From: Rhodococcus sp. 1163
GTDB taxonomy: Bacteria; Actinomycetota; Actinomycetes; Mycobacteriales; Mycobacteriaceae
Length of the DNA stretch: 64,000 nt
Direction of reading: 5' to 3'
NCBI RefSeq assembly: GCF_002091985.1
Contig: NZ_MKKX01000038.1
Span: 248,001-312,000, forward strand
The translations under genes and the position numbers were made by a program. Below the pieces are notes generated by a model. The model made no database searches, was not told the origin of the DNA, and was given only the letters and a program-made list of their open reading frames with translations. This document shows, in pieces, positions 9,514 to 18,001 of this stretch; the first letter of the stretch is position 1, and each line of letters starts with the position of its first letter.

Positions 9514-10557
9514 ATGCGGTCGATTGTGATTGCGGGGGCGCTCTCGTGTGTACTCCTCGGGGCCGCACCAGCGGGTGCGGCACCCGAGGTTCGCAGCGCG
9601 CAATTCGAAACATATTGCAGCCCCGTGGATCCGGGCCTCGAAGAGCTTTCCGGTCTGACTTCGATCGACGGTGTGCTCTATGCGATCGGCGACAGCGGTA
9701 CCGATCATCGGTTGGCTGTCCTCGATGAACAATGTGTAGTCGTGCGTTGGCTCGACGTTCCTGTCGATCCCTACGATGTCGAAGATCTTGCCTCTCACGG
9801 TGGACGCCTGTGGCTTTCCGATACCGGGGACAACCGTGCGCGCCGCGACACCATCGCGATCACCGGTATGGATCCCTCGACCGGTGCGGGTGAACTGCAT
9901 CGTTTGACGTATCCGGACGGACCGCACGACGCGGAGACGCTGCTGATAGAGCCGTCGGGACGGCCGGTCGTGGTGACCAAGGAGCTTTCCGGAGTCAGTG
10001 GGATCTACGTCCCTGTCGGTGACACGACCGTCGATCAGTTGTCTTCACCAGGTCCGACGCCACTGCGGAAGGTGGGCGAGTTGGCCTTCGAGCGCACCGC
10101 AACTCCCGGTGGTCCGCCCTTCGTTGCTGGTTCGATTTTGGCCACCGGTGGGGCGACCAGTGCTGACGGTACCGTTGTCGCGATCCGAACGTACAACGAT
10201 CTCTACCTGTTCGGCGTCCACGGCGGCAATATTGTGGAGGCCCTCGGGAGCGACCCCGTCGTTGTCGCGGCGCCCCAGCAGCCCCAGGGTGAGGCGCTTG
10301 CCTTCGATTCCGATGGAAACCTACTCGTCGCGTCAGAGGCAGTCTCGTCGGATGCAGCGGCCGGGCCGCTACCCCCTATACAGATGCTTCGTGGTGCAAC
10401 CGATCTGGTGACCGCCGAACGTACCGATACACAACTCGCGACGGCCGGCACCGAGGCCGAATCGAAGAACCGATGGGTACTCGGTGCGATGGCCGTCGCG
10501 GGTGTTCTCGTTATGTTGTCTGTCGCCTACGGCGTCAGGGCTGCACGCCGCCGGTGA
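9514..10557 (+). CDS. Secreted, C-terminally membrane-anchored protein with repeated DSG/DTGDN segments
   Basis: A 347-residue protein of unrecognised function. A signal peptide (about residues 1-23, ending AGAA) is followed by an extracellular domain of about 280 residues with propeller-like strand repeats: LEELSGLTSIDGVLYAIGDSG, VEDLASHGGRLWLSDTGDN and GEALAFDSDGNLLVASEA. This pattern resembles SdiA-regulated or phytase-like beta-propellers, but I cannot assign one. A single transmembrane helix (about 320-340, WVLGAMAVAGVLVMLSVAY) and RAARRR anchor follow. The ATG at 9514 is 5 bp after hflX, implying cotranscription. It converges with the HPr gene, 12 bp away. The topology would be domain outside, tail inside. 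Confidence 0.75.
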   Translation: MRSIVIAGALSCVLLGAAPAGAAPEVRSAQFETYCSPVDPGLEELSGLTSIDGVLYAIGDSGTDHRLAVLDEQCVVVRWLDVPVDPYDVEDLASHGGRLWLSDTGDNRARRDTIAITGMDPSTGAGELHRLTYPDGPHDAETLLIEPSGRPVVVTKELSGVSGIYVPVGDTTVDQLSSPGPTPLRKVGELAFERTATPGGPPFVAGSILATGGATSADGTVVAIRTYNDLYLFGVHGGNIVEALGSDPVVVAAPQQPQGEALAFDSDGNLLVASEAVSSDAAAGPLPPIQMLRGATDLVTAERTDTQLATAGTEAESKNRWVLGAMAVAGVLVMLSVAYGVRAARRR

Positions 10558-10569
10558 CGCGGAGGGACG

Positions 10570-10827
10570 TCAGGCGTCCAGATCGGCGGCGACCAGCGCC
10601 ACGATCTTGTCGAGTGTTGCCTGATCCTCGCTCTCGACGACTACGTCGGTCCCCTTGGTGGCGCCGAGGGTCATGATCATCAGTGCGGATCCGGCGTCGA
10701 CCGGCTCCTGGTCTTCCACCGCGAGGGTGACGTCGACGCCTGCTTCGGCAACGGCGTCCGCGATGAGGGCTGCGGGGCGCGCGTGCAGGCCGATGGACGA
10801 TCCGACGGTGACTGTGGTGCTGGGCAT
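10570..10827 (-). CDS. ptsH: Phosphocarrier protein HPr
   Basis: An 85-residue phosphotransferase-system carrier that takes phosphate from Enzyme I (14840-16570) and gives it to the EIIA domain of FruA. His15 in GLHARPAA is the phosphorylation site. The region where Bacillus HPr has the regulatory Ser46 reads GSALMIMTLG, so a serine is present but HPr kinase control is not implied. The ATG at 10827 has AAGGAG 6 nt upstream. It is the last gene of a minus-strand cluster fruR-fruK-fruA-ptsH, 37 bp after fruA. Confidence 0.96.
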   Translation of the reverse strand: MPSTTVTVGSSIGLHARPAALIADAVAEAGVDVTLAVEDQEPVDAGSALMIMTLGATKGTDVVVESEDQATLDKIVALVAADLDA

Positions 10828-10864
10828 GGAGTGCTCCTTGGTTGTGTGTAGCGGGGGTGGTCGA

Positions 10865-12898
10865 TCAGGCGGTGACGAGATCGGGGTCGAGCTCTGCCTC
10901 GGTGGGCGAGTTCTTGCCCTTGACGAACTGCTTCGCTGCGATGACCAGCACTGCCGAGACGATCGTGCCTGCCGCCAGGGCGACCAGGAACCACAGGATG
11001 CCGCCGACGGCGAAGAATACGAAGATTCCGCCGTGTGGCGCACTGAGTGTCACGTCCATCGCCATGACCAAAGCGCCTGTGACCGCTCCACCTGCCATCA
11101 TCGACGGGATGACGCGCAGCGGGTCTGCTGCGGCAAACGGAATGGCGCCCTCGGAGATGAATGCAGCACCGAGGAACCATGCAGCCTTGCCGTTTTCGCG
11201 TTCTGCCTCGGTGAAGATCTTGGGGCGGACGGCCGACGCCAGGGCAAGAGCAAGAGGGGGAACCATTCCTGCCGCCATCACTGCGGCCATGATGCGAAGC
11301 GACGCGGTGTCGGTGACGGAAAGACCTGCGGTGGCGAACGCGTAAGCAGCTTTGTTGACCGGTCCGCCTAGGTCGAAGCACATCATGAGGCCGAGGATGA
11401 TGCCGAGGATGATGATCGAGCTGCCGGTCAGACCGTTGAGCCAGTTGGTCAGTCCGCTGGTGATGGCGGCAAGCGGCTTGCCGAGCACGAGGAACATGAT
11501 GGCGCCGACGATCAACGTGGCGAACAGTGGAATGATGACGACAGGCATGAGACCGCGGAGAACCGTCGGGATCTTCCACCTACTGATCGACAGTGCGACG
11601 AAGCCTGCGATCAGACCGCCGACGAGACCACCGATGAAGCCCGCACCGACGAGCACGGCGACAGCGCCTGCCGTGAAGCCCGGCGCAAGACCGGGTCTGT
11701 CGGCGATGGCATACGAGATGTAGCCGGCGAGTGCAGGCACCAGGAAGCTGAACGACAACGCGCCGATCTGGAACAGTACTGCGCCGAGATACGCGGTCAG
11801 CCCGCCGGTGGGAAGCGAGGTGAGGGAGTTGTTGACGACGATGTCCTCGGCGACATCCTTGATCTCGTATCCACCCAGCAGGAAGCCGAGAGCGATCAGC
11901 AGACCACCCGCTGCGACGAACGGAATCATGTAGCTGACGCCGGTCAACAGGATCTGCCGGATGCGTGTGCCCCAGCCCAATTCACCTGCGCCGGTGCTGG
12001 CCGATCCCGCTGCTGCCGCAGTTCCGGAAACTCGTGCGGCATCGGGATCTTCGGCGGCACGTAATGCCTCGGTCACCATGACGTCGGGTTCGTTGATCGC
12101 GCGCTTGACACCCGAGGATACGACGGGCTTGCCCGCGAATCGTTCTTTGCCCTTGACGCCGACATCGGTGGCGAAGATGACGGCCTCGGCGCTCTCGATC
12201 AAAGCCGGATCGAGGGGAGTGCTACCGCTCGATCCCTGCGTCTCCACATGCACGGTGACCCCAGCGCGCTCACCGGCGGCGACGAGAGAGTCAGCAGCCA
12301 TATAAGTGTGGGCAATCCCGGTAGGACATGCCGTCACCGCCACGATGTGCTTGGCGGCACTAGGGGTGGCCGCCGGGGTCGACGCTTCTGGAACGGAAGT
12401 TGCCGCAGCCTTCGCAGGGGTCTTTGCCGCCGGGTTGATGACGCCGTCTACCAGTGCGACGATGTCGGCCGGCGAAGGTGCGTCCCGAAGCGCGGTGACG
12501 AACTCTGGCTTGACCAGGGCGCGAGCCAGACTGGAGAGCAGCTTCATATGGGCTGAGCCGGCACCCGCGGGGGCGGCGATCAGAAACACCAGGTCTGCAG
12601 GACCGTCGGGTGCTCCGAAGTCGACCTTGGGATCGAGCCGTGCGAAACCGAGGGATGCCGAGGTGACTGCCTCTGAACGGCAGTGTGGGATGGCGATCCC
12701 GCCTGGTAAGCCGGTAGCGGACTGAGCCTCGCGAGCCAGGGCCGCTTCGCGGAGCGGGGCCGCGTCGGTCGCACGACCGGCTGTGGCGAGTAGCTCCGAG
12801 AGTCGTTCGATGACAGCATCTTTGGAGGCGCCGAGATCGGCATCGAGGAGGATGAGCTCCTCCGCGATGATCGCGGGATCACTGGTTGGTGTGGACAT
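10865..12898 (-). CDS. fruA: PTS fructose transporter subunit IIABC
   Basis: A 677-residue membrane permease that imports fructose as fructose-1-phosphate. Order is EIIA (about 1-155, His72 in GIAIPHCR), an Ala/Pro/Thr linker, EIIB (about 183-285, Cys191 in AVTACPTGIAHTYMA) and EIIC (about 320-665) with 8-10 hydrophobic helices starting TGVSYMIPFVAAGGLLIALGF. The ATG at 12898 is preceded by AGGAGCGAAGTC. It is 10 bp after fruK and 37 bp before ptsH. The product is the substrate of FruK. All three phosphorylatable domains look intact. Confidence 0.96.
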   Translation of the reverse strand: MSTPTSDPAIIAEELILLDADLGASKDAVIERLSELLATAGRATDAAPLREAALAREAQSATGLPGGIAIPHCRSEAVTSASLGFARLDPKVDFGAPDGPADLVFLIAAPAGAGSAHMKLLSSLARALVKPEFVTALRDAPSPADIVALVDGVINPAAKTPAKAAATSVPEASTPAATPSAAKHIVAVTACPTGIAHTYMAADSLVAAGERAGVTVHVETQGSSGSTPLDPALIESAEAVIFATDVGVKGKERFAGKPVVSSGVKRAINEPDVMVTEALRAAEDPDAARVSGTAAAAGSASTGAGELGWGTRIRQILLTGVSYMIPFVAAGGLLIALGFLLGGYEIKDVAEDIVVNNSLTSLPTGGLTAYLGAVLFQIGALSFSFLVPALAGYISYAIADRPGLAPGFTAGAVAVLVGAGFIGGLVGGLIAGFVALSISRWKIPTVLRGLMPVVIIPLFATLIVGAIMFLVLGKPLAAITSGLTNWLNGLTGSSIIILGIILGLMMCFDLGGPVNKAAYAFATAGLSVTDTASLRIMAAVMAAGMVPPLALALASAVRPKIFTEAERENGKAAWFLGAAFISEGAIPFAAADPLRVIPSMMAGGAVTGALVMAMDVTLSAPHGGIFVFFAVGGILWFLVALAAGTIVSAVLVIAAKQFVKGKNSPTEAELDPDLVTA

Positions 12899-12908
12899 GA
12901 CTTCGCTC

Positions 12909-13931
12909 CTAGGAGTGTGTCGACGAACGGGTGGGGGATGAGGTCGGGGGGATAGTCGAGCTGGTGGGCGGTGAATCGAGCGCCCGCACTGTCACCGATT
13001 CAGGGCGAGCTTGTTCCGGTGTCGGCAACGTCGTGCCGGGCAGAGCGGTAGCTGCTGTGCCGTAGGCAACGGCTCGGCGGAGTTTGTCCGCACCCGAGCA
13101 TCGTTCGATATCGGCCAAAATGTAGCCGGCAAGCGATGAATCGCCCGCCCCCACGGTGCTGAGGGCCTCGATCCGAGGTGGGGTCGCGAACCATGCGCCC
13201 TCGGCGGAGACGAGTACCGCTCCCGCGCTACCGAGCGTCGCGAGTACCGCACCGACTCCACGATCAAGGAGTATCCGGCAGGCGGTGACCGTGGCCGTCG
13301 GATCGCCCGCCGCCGCAGCGCGTTCCAATTCTTCGGCATTCGCTCCGGTGAGTTGAGCCAGCTCCTCGGAGTTCGGCTTCACCACGTCCGGAGCCGAACC
13401 GGGGAACGAAGCAGCGAGCGCGAGGAGCGGCGCGTCGGAAGTATCGACCGCTACCTTCGACTGTGTATTGCGCAGCGCCCGCACGATGCTTGCGTACCAG
13501 TCGGTGGGGATGCCGGGCGGAAGCGATCCGGACAGTACGACCCATGCGGCGTCCCGGCCCAGATCGAGAACGGCATCGAACAATTCCTGCCGAGTGTTTA
13601 CGGTCAGGGTTGCCCCAGGTTCGTTGATCTTGGTCGTTGTTCCACCAGGTTCGCTGATGGTGATGTTGGTTCGAGCCGGTCCGCTCGTCGGTACAGCGCA
13701 GTAACGGACGTCTTTCGCCTCCAACGCAGCGAGGAGCGGATCCGTCGGCGCTGCAGGTAGGACGGCCATCGCCTGCACACCGGACGAGGTCAGGACCCGG
13801 GCCACGTTGACCCCCTTTCCGCCCGGATCGCTGACCGATGCCCGCGCTCGATACACCCCGCCGCGGACGAGTTCGGAGTCCAGCACGACTGTCCGGTCGA
13901 TGCTCGGATTGGCTGTCAGTGTGACGATCAT
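12909..13931 (-). CDS. fruK: 1-phosphofructokinase FruK
   Basis: A 340-residue PfkB-family sugar kinase that converts fructose-1-phosphate to fructose-1,6-bisphosphate. PfkB signature 1 is seen in SDPGGKGVNVARVL and signature 2 with the catalytic Asp in STVGAGDSSLAGYIL. The last 25 residues form a Ser/Thr/Pro tail beyond the fold. The ATG at 13931 overlaps the fruR stop (ATGA at 13928-13931), so translation is probably coupled. Substrate specificity is taken from linkage to fruA; tagatose-6-phosphate kinase is the nearest alternative but unlikely here. Confidence 0.95.
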   Translation of the reverse strand: MIVTLTANPSIDRTVVLDSELVRGGVYRARASVSDPGGKGVNVARVLTSSGVQAMAVLPAAPTDPLLAALEAKDVRYCAVPTSGPARTNITISEPGGTTTKINEPGATLTVNTRQELFDAVLDLGRDAAWVVLSGSLPPGIPTDWYASIVRALRNTQSKVAVDTSDAPLLALAASFPGSAPDVVKPNSEELAQLTGANAEELERAAAAGDPTATVTACRILLDRGVGAVLATLGSAGAVLVSAEGAWFATPPRIEALSTVGAGDSSLAGYILADIERCSGADKLRRAVAYGTAATALPGTTLPTPEQARPESVTVRALDSPPTSSTIPPTSSPTRSSTHS

Positions 13932-14695
13932 GCGATCACGACCTCGATTCCGTTGTCGGTCAAACTTTTACGATCCGTTTCGTCGATCTCGTCGTCGGTT
14001 ATCAGAACGTCGATGTTGTCCAGGCGACCGAAGCTGACGAGGTGCTCGCGGCCGATCTTGGATGAATCCGACAGCACGACGACATGGTTGGCGGTGCGCA
14101 CCATCGCTCGTTTCACGGCGGCCTCGTCACTGTCGGGCGTGGACAACCCGTGCCCCACACTGAGTGCGTTGGTCCCGATGAATGCCACATCGACGCGCAG
14201 CCATTCCAACGCCGACAACGCTTCCTCGCCCACGGCGGCCTGTGTCGTACCGCGGACTCGACCGCCGAGAACGCGAAGACTCACCCCCGACAGTGGTGCG
14301 ACCCGAGCAGCAATGGGAACCGAATTGGTGATGAGTGTCAGCTCGCGGTCGTTGCTGAGAAGGGCGGCGAGTCGACCGGTGGTGGTTCCTGCATCGAACA
14401 CGGCGCTACCCCCGTTGAGCGGGAGGTAGGCAAGAGCTGCGACCGCTATTGCGTCCTTCTGCTCGGCCCGCGTGTACTCACGCTCGCCGACGCCCGGTTC
14501 GGTGGCGGTCAAGGCCGATGCCGGTACTGCTCCACCGTGGACCCTTCGGACAACCCCGAGGCGGTCGAGGACGGCAAGGTCGCGTCGAACGGTCTCGGTC
14601 GTCACGCCGTATGTGGTCGACAGATCTGAAACGGAGACTCGACCGCGGTTGCTGATCACCTCGGCGATTGCTTGCTGGCGCTCTTCTGCGTACAC
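13928..14695 (-). CDS. fruR: DeoR-family fructose operon regulator FruR
   Basis: A 255-residue repressor. The N-terminal winged helix-turn-helix (VSVSDLSTTYGVTTETVRRD, about residues 21-40) has the DeoR signature, followed by a DeoRC sugar-phosphate effector domain with FDAGTTTGRLA and FIGTNALSVGHGLSTPD. Probable inducer is fructose-1-phosphate or fructose-1,6-bisphosphate, by analogy. The GTG at 14695 is chosen because GGAGGGAGG lies 5 nt upstream (14701-14709); a longer frame to 14755 lacks this. First gene of fruR-fruK-fruA-ptsH and divergent from ptsI, so it likely controls both. Confidence 0.92.
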   Translation of the reverse strand: MYAEERQQAIAEVISNRGRVSVSDLSTTYGVTTETVRRDLAVLDRLGVVRRVHGGAVPASALTATEPGVGEREYTRAEQKDAIAVAALAYLPLNGGSAVFDAGTTTGRLAALLSNDRELTLITNSVPIAARVAPLSGVSLRVLGGRVRGTTQAAVGEEALSALEWLRVDVAFIGTNALSVGHGLSTPDSDEAAVKRAMVRTANHVVVLSDSSKIGREHLVSFGRLDNIDVLITDDEIDETDRKSLTDNGIEVVIA

Positions 14696-14711
14696 CTGCG
14701 CCTCCCTCCGA

Positions 14712-14776
14712 ACTATTGTTGGTTTATGTTGTTTTACGCCCGTATGTGTTGACATGTCAAGAGCAAAGAGTAATCT
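14712..14776. promoter_or_regulatory. Divergent fruR/ptsI promoters sharing a 12-bp palindrome
   Basis: The perfect palindrome TTGACATGTCAA spans 14749-14760 and contains a consensus -35 TTGACA on each strand. On the plus strand TAATCT at 14771-14776 lies 16 bp downstream, giving a good ptsI promoter. On the minus strand TAAAAC (14731-14736) lies 18 bp from the other TTGACA, giving a fruR promoter. T-rich tandem units of TGTTGGTTTA and TGTTGTTTTA type at 14717-14736 resemble DeoR-family operator repeats and cover the fruR -10. Assignment to FruR is inference. Confidence 0.55.
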
Positions 14777-14839
14777 CAGTCACATCAGTAGTAGATCTAC
14801 GAGCTAGACCACACTTGTTCCAGAAACCGAGGAGGACGC

Positions 14840-16570
14840 ATGGCGGGATCGCTTCGAGCCGATACACGAGAAGGTGCCACGGCTGCAGGAGAAGCCCTGA
14901 CGCTGTCGGGCTCGTCGGTTCTGCATGGAACACCGGTAGTCCCGGGTGTCGGATACGGCCCGGTCATCCGCCCGGGCAAGCGTCCTGACGTCCCCGTCGA
15001 CACAACTGTCGTCGACGAGGCGGAGCGAGGAACCGAACTCGAACGTTTCCGTTCGAGCGCGGCGAATGTTTCGGCGAGACTGCGTGCCCGTGCGGAACTG
15101 GCCACCGGAGCAGCGTCGGAAGTGCTCTCGGCAAATGCGGCGATGGCCCAGGATCGAGGCTGGATTGGCGCCGCCGAGAAACTCATCGCGAAGGGCGCTC
15201 TCGCAACTTCGGCAACAGTCGCCGCAACCGAGCAGTTCATCGCCATGTTCACCAAGCTCGGCGGACTGATGGCCGAGCGGGTGACCGACCTGCGTGACAT
15301 CCGCGACCGCGTTATCGCCGAGATACTGGGGATTTCCGAGCCTGGGGTTCCGACTCCCGAGACGCCCTCTGTGCTCTTCGCCGACGATTTGGCGCCTGCC
15401 GACACGGCGGGACTCGATGCGGGTCTGGTTCTCGCACTGGCAACATCGCTCGGTGGACCGACAAGTCACACCGCGATCATTGCGCGCCAGCTCGGTATCC
15501 CGTGCGTCGTGGCGGTCACGGGGCTCGACGACGTTACCGAAGGTGCTCGCGCTCTGGTGAACGGAATAACCGGCGATATCGTGCTCGAGCCCGATGCGAC
15601 CCTCGCGAGAGCCTCGGTGGACTCGGCTCGAGACGAATTGGATCGGGTGTCCCAATGGACAGGGCCCGGAGTCACAGCCGACGGCCACCGAGTCGACATC
15701 CTTGCCAACGTTCAGGACGGCGCGGGAGCTCGCGCAGCGAGGAAGACGGCCGCCGACGGGATCGGACTCTTTCGCACCGAATTGTGCTTCCTGGACCGCG
15801 ACTCGGAACCTACCGTCGATGAGCAGGCCGAAATCTACGGTCAAGTGCTCGATGCGTTCGCCGGACACAAGGTTGTCGTTCGTACCCTCGACGCCGGATC
15901 GGACAAGCCCTTGCGCTTCGCCAATCATCCGGACGAGGCCAACCCTGCACTGGGTATTCGTGGCATCCGAATCGCTGAGCAGGACAGAGGAATTCTCTAT
16001 CGTCAGCTCGACGGGATCGCTGCGGCCGCTGCGGCCACCAATTCGAGTCCTTGGGTGATGGCCCCCATGATTGCCACCGCGGCCGAAGCGGCTGCATTCG
16101 CCGCCGACGTCCGCGAGAGGGGCCTGACTCCGGGCGTCATGATCGAGGTCCCGGCCGCGGCGTTGCTCGCCGAGCACATTCTCGAGCATGTGGAGTTTCT
16201 GTCGATCGGAACGAACGATCTGGCGCAGTACACAATGGCCGCCGATCGGATGTCCTCCCAACTCGCATCGCTGACCGATCCGTGGCAGCCGGCGGTCATC
16301 GCGCTGGTCGCTCACACCGCGAAGGCCGGTATGGCCGTGGGCAAGCCGGTTGGAGTATGCGGCGAGGCCGCCGCCGACCCACTGTTGGCGTGCGTCCTGG
16401 TGGGCCTGGGTGTCACGTCACTGTCCGCTGCGTCTGCCGCAGTCGCACACGTAGGGGCGAAATTGTCCACGGTCACGCTCGAGCAGTGCCAGCGCGCGGC
16501 CGCGGTCGCGTCGAAGACCGACAGTGCCACGGCGGCACGCGAGGCGGCAGCGTCGATCCTGAACGAGTGA
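14840..16570 (+). CDS. ptsI: Phosphoenolpyruvate-protein phosphotransferase (PTS Enzyme I)
   Basis: A 576-residue cytoplasmic enzyme that moves phosphate from PEP to HPr. The phosphohistidine is His210 in GGPTSHTAIIARQLGIPCVV. The PEP-binding TIM-barrel domain includes GIGLFRTELCFL and the active-site Cys507 in VGVCGEAAADPLL. The ATG at 14840 has AGGAGG 4 nt upstream (14830-14835). It is transcribed away from fruR-fruK-fruA-ptsH, so Enzyme I, HPr and the fructose EII all lie together, a self-sufficient PTS. The stop overlaps a GTG at 16567 in the frame of the permease downstream. Confidence 0.96.
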   Translation: MAGSLRADTREGATAAGEALTLSGSSVLHGTPVVPGVGYGPVIRPGKRPDVPVDTTVVDEAERGTELERFRSSAANVSARLRARAELATGAASEVLSANAAMAQDRGWIGAAEKLIAKGALATSATVAATEQFIAMFTKLGGLMAERVTDLRDIRDRVIAEILGISEPGVPTPETPSVLFADDLAPADTAGLDAGLVLALATSLGGPTSHTAIIARQLGIPCVVAVTGLDDVTEGARALVNGITGDIVLEPDATLARASVDSARDELDRVSQWTGPGVTADGHRVDILANVQDGAGARAARKTAADGIGLFRTELCFLDRDSEPTVDEQAEIYGQVLDAFAGHKVVVRTLDAGSDKPLRFANHPDEANPALGIRGIRIAEQDRGILYRQLDGIAAAAAATNSSPWVMAPMIATAAEAAAFAADVRERGLTPGVMIEVPAAALLAEHILEHVEFLSIGTNDLAQYTMAADRMSSQLASLTDPWQPAVIALVAHTAKAGMAVGKPVGVCGEAAADPLLACVLVGLGVTSLSAASAAVAHVGAKLSTVTLEQCQRAAAVASKTDSATAAREAAASILNE

Positions 16571-16599
16571 CGAAGCGGCAGGCCCTAGGATTCGAACCC

Positions 16600-17865
16600 G
16601 TGAGAAGACAATTCGGATGGACCCTGCACGGCAACGGCAAGAACGTCGAGGCAGGGGCAGTTGTGGCACCGGACCAGCGCCTGTCGTGGCCGCGAACCGT
16701 GGGTATCGGTATGCAGCACGTCATCGCCATGTTCGGCGCCACGTTGCTCGTTCCGACGGTAACCGGATTTCCCGTCACCACGACCCTGTTGTTCTCGGGC
16801 ATCGGTACCGCGTTGTTCCTCGTGATCACGCGGGGGCGCATCCCCAGCTATCTCGGATCCTCGTTCGCTTTCATCGCACCACTCAGTGCGGCACAGGCGA
16901 GCGGCCCCGCCGCGCAACTCGGCGCCGTCATGTCCGTGGGCGTCGTGCTGACACTCGTCGGATTGGTCGTCAAGTTCGCGGGCGGACGACTCATCGAAGC
17001 GGTGATGCCTCCCGTCGTCACAGGTGCGGTCGTCGTTCTCATCGGACTCAACCTCGCTCCCGCAGCGACGTCGTCGTTCGAGGCGCAGCCACTCGTGGCC
17101 GCGGTGACTCTCGCGGCGATCCTCCTGGTGACCGTCGCAGGCCCGGGACTGCTCGGACGCCTCGGAATCCTTGTCGGAGTCATCGTCGGATGGGTTTTCG
17201 CTGCTGTGTCAGGGCAGATCTCGGACGTCAAACTCGACGCGATGCGCGCTGCGGAGTGGATCGGTATTCCCGAATTCCGTGGACCGACGTTCGAATTGTC
17301 CGTCGTACTCATCGCACTACCCGTCGTCATCGTTCTCGTGGCCGAGAACGTCGGCCACGTCAAAGCAGTGTCGGCAATGACGGGTAAGAAACTCGACGAC
17401 CTCGCCGGAGACGCACTCATCGCAGATGGATTGGCGACGACGCTGGCAGGTGCTGCGGGTGGCTCGGGCACGACGACCTACGCCGAGAACATCGGCGTGA
17501 TGGCGGCGACCCGCGTGTACTCGACCGCGGCCTACTGGGTGGCCGCGGTGACGGCAGTCGTGCTCGCGTTCTCGCCGAAATTCGGCGCGTTGGTATTCAC
17601 GGTCCCGGACGGAGTCATCGGTGGCGCGACACTGGTTCTGTACGGACTGATCGGGCTGCTGGGTGTGCGGATCTGGTCGGACAGCAAAGTCGACTTCACA
17701 GATCCCGTCAACCTCGTTGTCGTTGCTGCTGCCATCGTTGCCGGCATCGGCGATCTGACGCTGACGGTTGGGTCGGTGGAACTCGGCGGTATCGCCTGGG
17801 GATCGGTCGGAATCTTGGTCGGCTATCCCGTGCTGCGCGCCCTTTCTCGCACACAGCGCCGATAG
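16600..17865 (+). CDS. Uracil/xanthine permease, NCS2 family
   Basis: A 421-residue integral membrane symporter with about 12-14 hydrophobic segments. Family marks are GIGMQHVIAMFGATLLVP near the N-terminus, VAENVGHVKAVSAMTG, and the NCS2 signature region AENIGVMAATRVYS. It resembles UraA/PyrP uracil permeases more than xanthine permeases, so uracil is the likelier substrate, taken up with protons. The GTG at 16600 gives the common family start near FGWTLHGNGK and has AGGA 9 nt upstream; a GTG at 16567 overlapping the ptsI stop is an alternative. It probably shares the ptsI transcript, though no metabolic link to fructose is evident. Confidence 0.88.
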   Translation: MRRQFGWTLHGNGKNVEAGAVVAPDQRLSWPRTVGIGMQHVIAMFGATLLVPTVTGFPVTTTLLFSGIGTALFLVITRGRIPSYLGSSFAFIAPLSAAQASGPAAQLGAVMSVGVVLTLVGLVVKFAGGRLIEAVMPPVVTGAVVVLIGLNLAPAATSSFEAQPLVAAVTLAAILLVTVAGPGLLGRLGILVGVIVGWVFAAVSGQISDVKLDAMRAAEWIGIPEFRGPTFELSVVLIALPVVIVLVAENVGHVKAVSAMTGKKLDDLAGDALIADGLATTLAGAAGGSGTTTYAENIGVMAATRVYSTAAYWVAAVTAVVLAFSPKFGALVFTVPDGVIGGATLVLYGLIGLLGVRIWSDSKVDFTDPVNLVVVAAAIVAGIGDLTLTVGSVELGGIAWGSVGILVGYPVLRALSRTQRR

Positions 17866-17951
17866 CGGCACTACCTTCGGTCACCGATTCCGCGCGGCTC
17901 GGTCATCGACTGTGTGACCAATTCGGCCGTAGGCTCGAATCACGTCAGTTC

Positions 17952-17979
17952 ACCGGCGGTGACCCATTGTGCCGCCGGT
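17952..17979 (+). promoter_or_regulatory. GC-rich hairpin upstream of fadE20
   Basis: ACCGGCGG at 17952-17959 pairs perfectly with CCGCCGGT at 17972-17979 around a 12-nt loop. It ends 10 nt before the AAGGAG ribosome site (17990-17995) of fadE20. It could be the terminator of the permease gene or a leader structure of fadE20. There is no U-tract. Confidence 0.4.
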
Positions 17980-18001
17980 TGGCAATTCGAAGGAGACCGA
18001 A

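Noticed and set aside
13928-14839. catabolite control by HPr kinase or a CcpA-type site near the PTS genes
   Set aside because: No HPr kinase gene or cre-like site is visible; FruR control is the simpler reading.
14804-16315. 503-codon open frame on the minus strand
   Set aside because: Antisense to ptsI, Arg/Gly-rich with no recognisable domain.
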